From Pseudaquabacterium terrae (GTDB lineage: Bacteria; Pseudomonadota; Gammaproteobacteria; Burkholderiales; Burkholderiaceae_C), in NCBI RefSeq assembly GCF_013266755.1, contig NZ_JABRWJ010000018.1, forward strand, positions 1 to 64,000: a stretch of 64,000 nucleotides of DNA, read 5' to 3'. This document shows, one piece after another, positions 7,461 to 17,800 of this stretch; the first letter of the stretch is position 1; every line of letters starts with the position of its first letter. The notes beneath the pieces are model-generated. The model saw nothing but the letters and a program-made list of their open reading frames with translations, had not been told where the DNA came from and did no database searches. The translations under genes were made by a program, and so were the position numbers.

Positions 7461-8768
7461 TCAGAAGACGAAGTCCAGCGTTGCCGACAGCACGTGCCCG
7501 CGTGACGCCAGCGGCCCGGCGCCGCCCCACAGGCCCGAGCCGTTCGGCCCGAAACGCACGCGGTCGAGCTGCAGCTTCAATGCGCGCCGGTCGTGGAAAT
7601 CCCAGCGCGAGCCGATCGAGATCGAGCGCTGGTCCATCCGCCCGGCATTGCCGCCCGCCTGCGCCGCATCCCCCACGGCCTGCGCCTGCGCCGCCAGCTC
7701 AGGCCCGACCAGCGGCGCGAGCTGCTCGGCCCACTGCGGCCGCGCCAGCGGCGCCAGCGACGAGCGCGCGTAGGCGCCGGCCACGAAGAGCGTGAAGTCG
7801 CCGAAGCGCCGCCCGACGCTGGCATAGGCATGGCGGCCATCGTTCGCCGTGCGCGCGGCGTCGATGACGCTCACTTCGGCGTGCAGCAGCCAGTCGCCAT
7901 GCTCGTAGCTGGCGCCGAAGCCGGCATAACGCGCGGTGAACCAGTCGAACAGCAGGTTGCGCTCGAGCTCGGCGGCCTCGGCCGCCAGCGGCAGCGGCAA
8001 TGCCTGCAGCCCGTGCAGGCCGTCGATCAGCGGCTGGTACAGCGCCGTCGGCTGCAGCCGGCTGCGTGAACGCACGAGGCTCAGCTTCAGCGTCAGGCCA
8101 TCGGCTTCACGCGTCAGCACCGCGCCGGCGATCGCGTTCGAGCGCAGCACCACGTCGCCGGCCGAGGTCGGGCCGGGGATCGTCTGGCGTCCGCGGCCGG
8201 CCAGCAGCTTGGCGCGCCAGCTCGCACCGCCGCCATCGCTCCAGCGCCAGCTGGCGTCGCCGCCGTCGAAGGACTGGAACGGGATCCAGCCGTAGAACTC
8301 GGGGAACGGCCGCACCCACGGATAGGCGTAGCCGAGGTGGCGGTAGTCGGCGAGCAGGAAGGCGTCGAGCGCGAGGCGGCCCGCGCGCAGGTCCCAGCCG
8401 CCGCCCGGGTGCCAGGCCGCGAAGGCCAGCGTCAGCGCCTCGCGCGCCGGGCTGGTCGGCGCGCGCCGGCTCAGCACGGCCTGCGCCACGACGTCCCAAC
8501 GCGGGCTCGGGCTCCAGTTGAGCTGCAGGCCGAGGCGGCTGTCGACATCGGCCCGGGTGTCGCGCTCGCTCGCCGGCTGCAGGATCTCGCGCAGGTAGCT
8601 GTAGCGCGGGCTCATGTCGGATCTCGCGACGCCGAGCGTGCCGAAGCCTTCGAAGCGCAGCCCGCGGCCGGCGGGTTCGGTCTGCGCCGACACGGCGCCC
8701 GCCGCAGTCGCTGCAGCGAGCGCCAGCAGGCATGCCACGAGCCGTCGCATCCGGTGCATGGCGGTCAT
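7461..8768 (-). CDS. Outer-membrane beta-barrel protein (porin-like)
   Basis: 435 aa from ATG 8768, two bases after the upstream regulator's stop; later in-frame ATGs at 8759 and 8750 are also possible. Signal peptide ends VSAQTE. The mature chain alternates polar and aromatic residues (LRFEGFGTLGVARSD; SRLGLQLNW; WDVVAQAVLSRR) and ends with strand LSATLDFVF, a C-terminal Phe, as in outer-membrane barrels. It lies in the cluster sigma54 activator > this gene > binding protein > GGDEF cyclase. Likely the outer-membrane port for the ligand sensed by the next two proteins, but the substrate is unknown. Confidence 0.82.
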   Translation of the reverse strand: MTAMHRMRRLVACLLALAAATAAGAVSAQTEPAGRGLRFEGFGTLGVARSDMSPRYSYLREILQPASERDTRADVDSRLGLQLNWSPSPRWDVVAQAVLSRRAPTSPAREALTLAFAAWHPGGGWDLRAGRLALDAFLLADYRHLGYAYPWVRPFPEFYGWIPFQSFDGGDASWRWSDGGGASWRAKLLAGRGRQTIPGPTSAGDVVLRSNAIAGAVLTREADGLTLKLSLVRSRSRLQPTALYQPLIDGLHGLQALPLPLAAEAAELERNLLFDWFTARYAGFGASYEHGDWLLHAEVSVIDAARTANDGRHAYASVGRRFGDFTLFVAGAYARSSLAPLARPQWAEQLAPLVGPELAAQAQAVGDAAQAGGNAGRMDQRSISIGSRWDFHDRRALKLQLDRVRFGPNGSGLWGGAGPLASRGHVLSATLDFVF

Positions 8769-8770
8769 TC

Positions 8771-10285
<1,515 letters not shown>

Positions 10286-10342
10286 GCGCGGCACTCTAAC
10301 GCGCCGGGGCCTGACGAATCGGCGGCCGCGTCGTCCCTCACT

Positions 10343-10366
10343 CACGATGACTTTCACGATGGCTTT
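10343..10366. repeat. Tandem 12-bp repeat in divergent promoter region
   Basis: Two head-to-tail copies of CACGATGRCTTT (10343-10354 and 10355-10366, 11 of 12 identical) between the divergent starts of the sigma54 activator (10285) and the ECF-like sigma factor (10425). Could be paired activator sites; no binding protein is known. Confidence 0.35.
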
Positions 10367-10424
10367 CACCTGCAGCGCCCTGCCCCTCTCCCCGATTGGC
10401 CCCGGCTTGTGGCATCGTGCCCCG

Positions 10425-11078
10425 ATGGACCGGCATGATTTCATGCGCGCCTGCAGCGCCGGCGGCCCGCGCATCGCCGAGGCGCTGCGCGAGCTGCAGC
10501 GCGACTACGGCCGCGCGCTGCTGCACGAGGCGATGGCCGCGCTCGGCGAGCTGCAGGCCGCGCGCGACCTGCTGCAGGACACGCTGATCAAGGCCTGGCA
10601 GCGCTGTGCGCAGTACCGCGGCGAGTCGGAGCTGTTCCCGTGGCTGAAGAGCGTGCTGCGCCATGGCGCGGCCGACCAGCTGCGCCGCCGGCGCCCCGAG
10701 GAGCCGCTGGCCGATGAGCAGGGCCAGGTGTTCGCCGAGGTCGAGGCCGCGCTGCAGCGCCACGCCGCGCAGCCGACGGCGCCGGACCAGCTGATGAGCA
10801 TCGCCGAGCTCGAGCGCGTGTACCGCGCCTGCCAGGCCCGCTTCCAGCGCGACCACCCGGCGGCCGCCAACGTCGTGCGCTGGATCGCCGAGGACGACCT
10901 GGAGCCGGCCGAGATCGCCGTGCTGCTGCAGCGCAGCCCGGGCGCGACGCGCGAGTACCTGTCGCAGTGCCGCAAGAAGGCGCGGCTGTATTTCCACGAG
11001 TGGTACCTGCTCGCCAGCGGCAGCGCGCCGCCACGCGAAGCCGACTCACCGCGAAAGGCCGCCGATGAATCCGTCTGA
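10425..11078 (+). CDS. ECF-like RNA polymerase sigma factor
   Basis: 217 aa from ATG 10425 (MDRHDFMRACS); an ATG at 10443 is an alternative. Region 2: ARDLLQDTLIKAWQRCAQYR then FPWLKSVLRHGAADQLRRRR, matching the -10-binding and core-binding helices of sigma70-family ECF factors. Region 4: DLEPAEIAVLLQRSPGATREYLSQ, a helix-turn-helix for the -35. The linker is longer than usual. The gene overlaps the next, a single-pass membrane protein, by 14 bases, the usual place for an anti-sigma factor. Likely drives the following genes, including the CHAT and Calx-beta genes, but its promoter consensus is not identifiable here. Confidence 0.85.
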   Translation: MDRHDFMRACSAGGPRIAEALRELQRDYGRALLHEAMAALGELQAARDLLQDTLIKAWQRCAQYRGESELFPWLKSVLRHGAADQLRRRRPEEPLADEQGQVFAEVEAALQRHAAQPTAPDQLMSIAELERVYRACQARFQRDHPAAANVVRWIAEDDLEPAEIAVLLQRSPGATREYLSQCRKKARLYFHEWYLLASGSAPPREADSPRKAADESV

Positions 11079-11679
11079 CGATGCCGAGGACTGGGCGGCC
11101 GCATTGGCCGGCAGGCCGCGGCCCGGCACCGCGCCGGCGACCGTGCTCGAAGCGCAGCTGTTGCGTGCCGCCGCGCGCAGCTGGCGGCCCGAGCTGCAGG
11201 CCGAGCCCGCGGTTGATGCCGAAGCCCGGCTGCTGCAGGCCGCGTCAGCCGCCGGGCTGCTGCAGCAGCGCCGGCGCTGGTGCGCCGGCTGCGCCGAGCG
11301 CTGGCAGCGCTGGCGCGCCTGGCTCGGGGCTTCCCGCGCCTGGGGCGGCGCACTGGCGGCGGGCTGCGTCGGGCTCGTGCTGCTGCTGCCGCTGCTTCAA
11401 CCCCCGGAGCCGGAGGCGCCGACCGTCCTGCGCGGCGAAGCAATCGACGGCGTGCAGCTGCTGCGCGATGCCCGGCCGCAGGCGCGGCGCGATCAGCTGG
11501 CGGTCGAGCTCGAAGCCCTTGGCGCGAGCGTGCGCCGCTATGAGCGGCTCGGCCGCTTCGGCCTCGATGCAGAGTGGCCGTCGCCCCTAACGCCTGATGC
11601 GAGCGCCCGACTGGCGCAGCGTGGCTTCGTGCGCGGCGCCGACGGCAGCGTGCGCATCGAGATCGAAGCGGCACCGTGA
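11065..11679 (+). CDS. Single-pass membrane protein, putative anti-sigma factor
   Basis: 204 aa. About 92 cytoplasmic residues, one TM helix ~93-112 (GGALAAGCVGLVLLLPLL), then ~90 residues outside the cytoplasm. C73-x2-C76 recalls zinc anti-sigma proteins but lacks the preceding histidine, so a ZAS domain is not supported. Position directly after an ECF-like sigma factor with a 14-base overlap, and a 4-base overlap with the following CHAT gene, make translational coupling and an anti-sigma role the best inference. No recognised domain. Confidence 0.65.
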   Translation: MNPSDDAEDWAAALAGRPRPGTAPATVLEAQLLRAAARSWRPELQAEPAVDAEARLLQAASAAGLLQQRRRWCAGCAERWQRWRAWLGASRAWGGALAAGCVGLVLLLPLLQPPEPEAPTVLRGEAIDGVQLLRDARPQARRDQLAVELEALGASVRRYERLGRFGLDAEWPSPLTPDASARLAQRGFVRGADGSVRIEIEAAP

Positions 11680-14600
11680 AACGCTGGCTCGCCGCGCTGG
11701 GCCTGGCTGCCTTCGCCGCGGCCGCGCCGGCGCAGCCGGCCGATGCCTGCGCGGGCGTGCCGGCCGCCGAAGCGGCGTGGCTCGCCGCCGACGCCGAGAC
11801 GCTGCGCCGCAACCACCCGGCCGCCGCATTGGCGCGGGCCTGCGCGCGGCAGACCGCGGACGCCGCGCCGGCCGAGCGCCTGCAGCTTGCGCAGGCGCTC
11901 ACCGCCAACGGCCGCTACGACACCGCCGCCGCGCTGCTGCAGCAACTGCTCGCGCAGACGCCGCCGGCGAGCCTGTTCGCCGCCGAGCTCGCGATTGCGC
12001 AGGCGACGCTGGAAGCCGACCAGGGCGCCTACGCGCGCGCCGCGCCGCACTACGAGCGGGCGCTGGCGCTGCTGCGATCGCTGAACCAGCGCGGCCGGCT
12101 GCTCGCCCATGCCGCCATCGGCCACGCGCAGGCGCTGCGCACGCTGCGCGAAGCCCCCGATGCGTTGGACCGCGCCGAGGCGCTGCTGGGCGAAGCCGAG
12201 CGCGAGCTGCACGACGCGGGCCTCGCGAAGAGCCGCGAGATGGGCGACCTGCTGAACCAGCGCACGATGCAGGCTTATGCCCGCCAGGACCTGGCCGCGG
12301 CGATCGGCCATGCGCGCGCCGAGGTCGCCCTGATCCGCGAGCTCGACGGCGCCGATGCGCCGGACGCCTTCGACGCGCTGGCCAGCCTCGGCGCGATGCT
12401 GTCGCAGCTCGGCCGCGGCGACGAGGCCGAGGCCGCGCTGCGCGACGGCCGCCGGCTGATGGCGCTGCATCCTGCCGTCTCGCCGGCAGCGCAGCTCGGC
12501 GTGCTGAACAACCTGTCGGCACTGCACCAGGACCGCGGCCAGTACGAGCCGGCGCTGGCGGTGGCCGAGGAGGCCGTTGCGTTCGCGCAGCAGCGCTTCC
12601 CGAAGACACCGGCGATGCACCTCGTCGCGCTGAACAACCGCGCCACCTGCCTGATGCACTTGTCGCGGCTGGCCGAGGCGCAAACGCGCTTCGAGGAGGC
12701 GCGCGCGCTGCTGCGCGACAACCCCTCGATGCCGGCATTGCGCCGGCTGCGGCTGCTCGACAACCTGGCCGAGCTGTACGCGCGGCTCAACGACGCTGAA
12801 GCCGCGCAGGGCGTGATCGACGAGGGGCTGGCCGTCGCCGGCCGCGACGCGAGCTTCGGCTACTGGCACGGCCGGCTGCTGCGCCTGCAGGCGACGCTGG
12901 CCGCGAGCCAAGGCCGCTGGGCCGAGGTCGATGCGCTGCACGCGCGCTCGATGCCGCTGATCGCCGCGGCGATCGGCGAGCGCCATGTCTTCGTCGAGGT
13001 GTCGACGGTGCACCGCTGCATCGCGCAGGTGTCGGGCCGGCTGACGGGCGAGGCCTGCGACGCGCTGCGGCAACGGCTGCCGGCGCTGAATGACGTCGTG
13101 CCGCTGCACCGCTTCCGCGTCCATCATGCGTTAGGACTCGCCGCCGATGCCGCCGGCCGTGGTGCCGAGGCGCGTGAGCACCACCTGCGCGCGCTGGCCG
13201 CGGCGCAAAGCGCCGGCACCGCCCATCCGCTGTGGATCGCCCACGACGCGCTGGCGCAGCACCTGCGGCGCAGCGGCGCGCGCGCATTGGCGATCAGCTT
13301 CGGCAAGACGGCGGTCGAGCAGATCGAGGCGATGCGGCGCGATTTCTCGCGCACCGCGCGCGACAGCGAGCGCCAGTTCGTCGCCGACAAACATGCGGTG
13401 TACCGGCGCCTGGCCGACTGGCTGGCCGAGGACGGCCGCATCGACGAGGCACTCGACGTGCTGCGATTGCTGAAGACCGAGGAGTTCCTCGACTTCGTGC
13501 GCCGCGACGGCGCCGCCGCGCTGGCGGGCGGCCCGGCGCTGACGCCGCGCGAGGCGGGCTGGCGCGCCCAGTCGCCCAAGGCGGGCGGCGACGGCGCCGC
13601 AGCCGAAGCCGCGCGGATCGCGTCCTGGCAGGCGCTGCTGCGCGAGGCCGCCGACGAGCCGCCGGCGCCGGCGCGCGCCGCGCGGGCACCGGGGCGCACA
13701 CGCCCGCCGCCGGGCACGCTGGCGGTCTGGTTGTTCGGCAGCGCGACGCACCTGAACCTGGTGCTCGACAGCGCGCAGCGCCGCGACGTGCAGCGCCTGC
13801 CGATCGACCCGGCGGCGCTGGCGCGCGACATCGGCCGGCTGCTGGCGCAGATCGGCCGCCGCGACGATGCGCTGCCGCTGCTGCAGTCGCTGCATGCGGC
13901 GCTCGGTGCGCCGATCGTGCGCGCCGCGCAGGCCGCACGCGCGCAGCGCCTGGTGCTGCATCTGGACGGCGCCCTGCGTTACCTGCCGTTCGCCGCGCTG
14001 CACGATGGCCGGCAGTACCTCGGCGAGCGCTTCGCGATCGAGCAGCGCATCGAGCCGCTGGAGGCGGCCGCCGCGGCGCCGGGCGCGTCCGCTCCCACCG
14101 CGCCACGCGCGGCCTACGTTCGCGCCTTCGGCGTCAGCCGCGCGCTGGCCGGCTTCCCGGCGCTGCAGGCGGTGTCGCGCGAGCTCTGCGGCATCGTCGA
14201 CGGCGAGGTCACCGGCCTCGACGCGGCAGACGGCCCCTGCGAGCGCGGCCTGCTGCCGGGCGTCGGCTGGCTCAACGAGCGCTTCACGGCCGAGCGGCTG
14301 CGCGCCGCCGCCGACAGCGTGCGCACCCAGCCCGCCGCGCGCCGCGAGCTGCTGCACCTGGGCACGCACTTCGTGCTGCGGCCCGGTCACATCGGCCGCA
14401 GCTGGCTGCTGACCGGCGATGCGCAGCGCCTGTCGCTGGACGCCTTCGCCGCGATCGACTGGCGCGGCCAGGCGCTGATCACGCTGTCGGCCTGCGAGAC
14501 CGGCCTCGGCGGCGCACACGGCGCCGACGGCCGCGAGGTCGACGGCCTGGCGGCACTGCTGACGCGGCGCGGCGCCGGTGCGGTGATCGCCAGCCTCTGG

Positions 14601-14789
14601 CGGGTGGAGGACTCGAGCACCGGCGCGCTGATGCGCGCGCTGTACCACGGCCTGCGCGCCGACCCGGACCCCGCACGCGCGCTGCAACGCGCACAAGCGC
14701 GGGTCCGCACCCGCACCGACGGCACCTGGCGCCACCCCTTCTACTGGGCCGGCTTCATGCTCAGCCGCCCCGACCAGCACGCGCCCTGA
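11676..14789 (+). CDS. Exported TPR-CHAT caspase-like protein
   Basis: 1037 aa, GTG start overlapping the previous stop by 4 bases. N-terminal signal peptide (ends APAQPA), a long helical region with repeated TPR pairs ~70-650 (e.g. RAAPHYERALALLRSL, RGQYEPALAVAEEAVAFAQQ), then a CHAT protease domain ~720-1030. The clan CD dyad is intact: His898 in HLGTHF and Cys940 in LSACETG, with the later motifs GAGAVIASLWRVED and HPFYWAGFML. CHAT proteins are cysteine peptidases related to caspases and separase. Here the signal peptide suggests action in the periplasm or beyond. Gene order (sigma, membrane protein, CHAT, giant repeat protein) suggests it processes or controls the Calx-beta product. Substrate unproven. 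Confidence 0.88.
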   Translation: MKRWLAALGLAAFAAAAPAQPADACAGVPAAEAAWLAADAETLRRNHPAAALARACARQTADAAPAERLQLAQALTANGRYDTAAALLQQLLAQTPPASLFAAELAIAQATLEADQGAYARAAPHYERALALLRSLNQRGRLLAHAAIGHAQALRTLREAPDALDRAEALLGEAERELHDAGLAKSREMGDLLNQRTMQAYARQDLAAAIGHARAEVALIRELDGADAPDAFDALASLGAMLSQLGRGDEAEAALRDGRRLMALHPAVSPAAQLGVLNNLSALHQDRGQYEPALAVAEEAVAFAQQRFPKTPAMHLVALNNRATCLMHLSRLAEAQTRFEEARALLRDNPSMPALRRLRLLDNLAELYARLNDAEAAQGVIDEGLAVAGRDASFGYWHGRLLRLQATLAASQGRWAEVDALHARSMPLIAAAIGERHVFVEVSTVHRCIAQVSGRLTGEACDALRQRLPALNDVVPLHRFRVHHALGLAADAAGRGAEAREHHLRALAAAQSAGTAHPLWIAHDALAQHLRRSGARALAISFGKTAVEQIEAMRRDFSRTARDSERQFVADKHAVYRRLADWLAEDGRIDEALDVLRLLKTEEFLDFVRRDGAAALAGGPALTPREAGWRAQSPKAGGDGAAAEAARIASWQALLREAADEPPAPARAARAPGRTRPPPGTLAVWLFGSATHLNLVLDSAQRRDVQRLPIDPAALARDIGRLLAQIGRRDDALPLLQSLHAALGAPIVRAAQAARAQRLVLHLDGALRYLPFAALHDGRQYLGERFAIEQRIEPLEAAAAAPGASAPTAPRAAYVRAFGVSRALAGFPALQAVSRELCGIVDGEVTGLDAADGPCERGLLPGVGWLNERFTAERLRAAADSVRTQPAARRELLHLGTHFVLRPGHIGRSWLLTGDAQRLSLDAFAAIDWRGQALITLSACETGLGGAHGADGREVDGLAALLTRRGAGAVIASLWRVEDSSTGALMRALYHGLRADPDPARALQRAQARVRTRTDGTWRHPFYWAGFMLSRPDQHAP

Positions 14790-14862
14790 CGTTCATCCGA
14801 CTCGCGCCGTCTCTGCCTTCGTCCGCGCCTCACGCGCGATCCATCCCGACGAAGGAGCCTTC

Positions 14863-17800
14863 ATGCCCTACTTCCGTGTCAACCCGGTCGCCGTCAGCGA
14901 AGGCAGCGCCTTCGTCACGCTGACGATCACGCTCGACCAGGCCTCGACCAACGAGATCAAGGTCAACTACGACACCGTCAACGGGCTGGCCTTTCACAAC
15001 AGTTCGGCCCCCGACTTCCAGCGCAGTTTCGGCACGCTGGTGTTCGCGCCCCTCGAGACCAGCAAGACGCTGCAGGTCAACATCGTCAACAACACCACCG
15101 CCGAGGGCGCCGAGCTGTTCTGGCTCGACCTGAACACCGCCGTCAACGCCACGATCGCGCAGCGCTACACGCCGATCCAGATCCAGGACAACGACGGCAC
15201 CAGCGGCACGCCGGCGATCGCCGTCGGCGACCGGATCGTCGACGAGATCAACGGCACCGCGAGCTTCTTCGTCACGCTGAACCGGCCCTCGACCGGCACG
15301 GTGAGCGTTCGCTACGACACGGCCGACGACTCGGCCGTGGCGGGCAGCGACTTCACGGCCGCGGGCGGCACGCTGAACTTCGCGCCCGGCGAAACGGTGA
15401 AAACGGTCACTGTCAGCATCGCCAACGACAGTGCCGCGGAGGCCGACGAGTTCTTCCGGCTGCAACTCAGCGATCCGGCCAACGCGACGATCGTCGATGC
15501 GATCGGGGTCGCACAAATCGGCCGCAATGACGGCAATCCGGTCAGCGCGCCCTTCATCACGGCCAAGCCGATCGCCGGCGACGAGAGCCAGCCGATGCTG
15601 CACTACGTGGTGCAGCTCAGCGCGCCGTCGACCAACGAGGTCAAGGTCGACTTCGACATCGTCAACGGCACCGCGTTCCACAACAGCTCGGCGCCCGACT
15701 TCCAGCGCAACCTCGGCACGCTGGTCTTCGCGCCCGGCGAGACCACGCGCATCGTCAGCGTGCCGGTGATCGACAACACCGCGCTGGAGATCGCCGAGCT
15801 GTTCTGGCTCGACCTGAACACCCCCGTCAACGCCACCGTGCCGCAGCGCTACACCCCGGCGCTGATGATCGACAACGACGCCACCGCCGGCATGCCGGCG
15901 ATCGCCGTCAGCAATGTGGTGCTCGACGAGAGCAGCGGCACCGGCAGCTTCTTCGTCTGGCTGAACAAGCCGTCGACCAGCGTCGTGACTGTCGACTACG
16001 CCACAGCCACGGCCACCGCCGCTGCGGGCAGCGACTTCCGCGCCGCGGCCGGGGTCCTGAGCTTCGCGCCCGGCGAGGTCGTCAAGACGGTGACCGTCGA
16101 CATCCATGACGATGCCGAAGCCGAGGCCGACGAGGTCTTCCAGCTGCTGCTCACCAACCCGGCCAACGCCACTCTCGTCGACGGCAGCGGCCGCGCGCAG
16201 ATCGGCCGCAACGACGGCAATGCGGTCAGCGCGCCCTTCATCACGGCCAAGCCGATCGCCGGCGACGAGAGCCAGCCGATGCTGCACTACGTGGTGCAGC
16301 TCAGCGCGCCGTCGACCAACGAGGTCAAGGTCGACTTCGACATCGTCAACGGCACCGCGTTCCACAACAGCTCGGCGCCCGACTTCCAGCGCAACCTCGG
16401 CACGCTGGTCTTCGCGCCCGGCGAGACCACGCGCATCGTCAGCGTGCCGGTGATCGACAACACCGCGCTGGAGATCGCCGAGCTGTTCTGGCTCGACCTG
16501 AACACCCCCGTCAACGCCACCGTGCCGCAGCGCTACACCCCGGCGCTGATGATCGACAACGACGGCGTCGCCGGCACGCCGGCGATCGCGGTCAGCGACC
16601 TGAGCGTCGACGAGAGCGCCGGGACCGCGAGCTTCTTCGTCAGCCTGAACCGGCCCTCCATCAGCGCCGTGACGGTGACCGCCGCGACCACCGACGACAC
16701 CGCGCAGGCCGGCAGCGACTACCGCGCGGTGAACGAGACGCTGAGCTTCGCGCCCGGCGAGGTCGTCAAGACCGTGACGATCGATCTCTTCGACGACGGC
16801 CAAGCCGAGGTCGACGAGTTCTTCAAGCTGACCCTGACCGGTCCGAGCAATGCGACCCTCGCCGACGGCAGCGGCGTGGCGCGGATCGGCCGCAGCGATG
16901 GCGCGCCGGCCAGCATGCCCTACGTCACCACGCATGCCATCGCCGGCGACGAAAGCCAGGCGAGCTTGAGCTTCGTGGTGCAGTTGAGCGCGCCGTCGAC
17001 CAACGAGGTCGAGGTCGACTTCGACATCGTCAACGGGCTGGCCTTCCACAACAGCTCCGCGCCCGACTTCCAGCGCAATCTCGGCACGCTGGTCTTCGCC
17101 CCCGGCGAGACCACGCGCGTGGTCACCGTGCCGGTGATCGACAACACCGCCATCGAGAACGGCGAAGCCTTGTGGCTCGACCTGAACTCGCCCGTCAACG
17201 CAATCGTTCCGCAGCGCTACACGCCGGCATGGCTGTTCGACAACGATGCCGTCGCCGGCACTCCCGCGATCAGCATCGGCGACGCGGTGGTCGACGAAAA
17301 GGCCGGCACGGCGAGCGTGCACGTCTGGATGAACCGGCCGTCGGTCAGCACCGTGACGGTCAACTACACCACCGGCGACGACACCGCGCTGGCCGGCAGC
17401 GACTACCGCGCCGCGTCAGGCACGCTGAGCTTCGCGCCCGGCGAGGTCTCGAAGACGATCACGCTGGACATCAGCGACGACGGTCTGGCCGAGTTCGACG
17501 AGGCGCTGCGACTGACGCTGAGCAACCCCGTCGGCGGCAGCCTGGCCGATGCGGTCGGCGCGGTGCTGATCGGCCGCAGCGACACCGCGCCGGTCAGCCA
17601 GCCGCGGGTGAGCTCCAGCCCGATCACGGTCAGCGAAGGCGACGTGCTGGCCGGCTTCCTGGTGCAGCTCAGTGCACCCTCGGGCAACGAGGTGAAGGTC
17701 GGCTTCGACCTGGTCAACGGCACCGCCTTCCACAACAGCTCGGCGCCCGATTTCCAGCGCCTGCTCGGCACGCTGGTCTTCGCGCCCGGGCAGACGACGC

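Noticed and set aside
11676-14789. TPR-CHAT of a type III-E CRISPR (Craspase) system
   Set aside because: No gRAMP effector or CRISPR array is present, and the protein carries a signal peptide.
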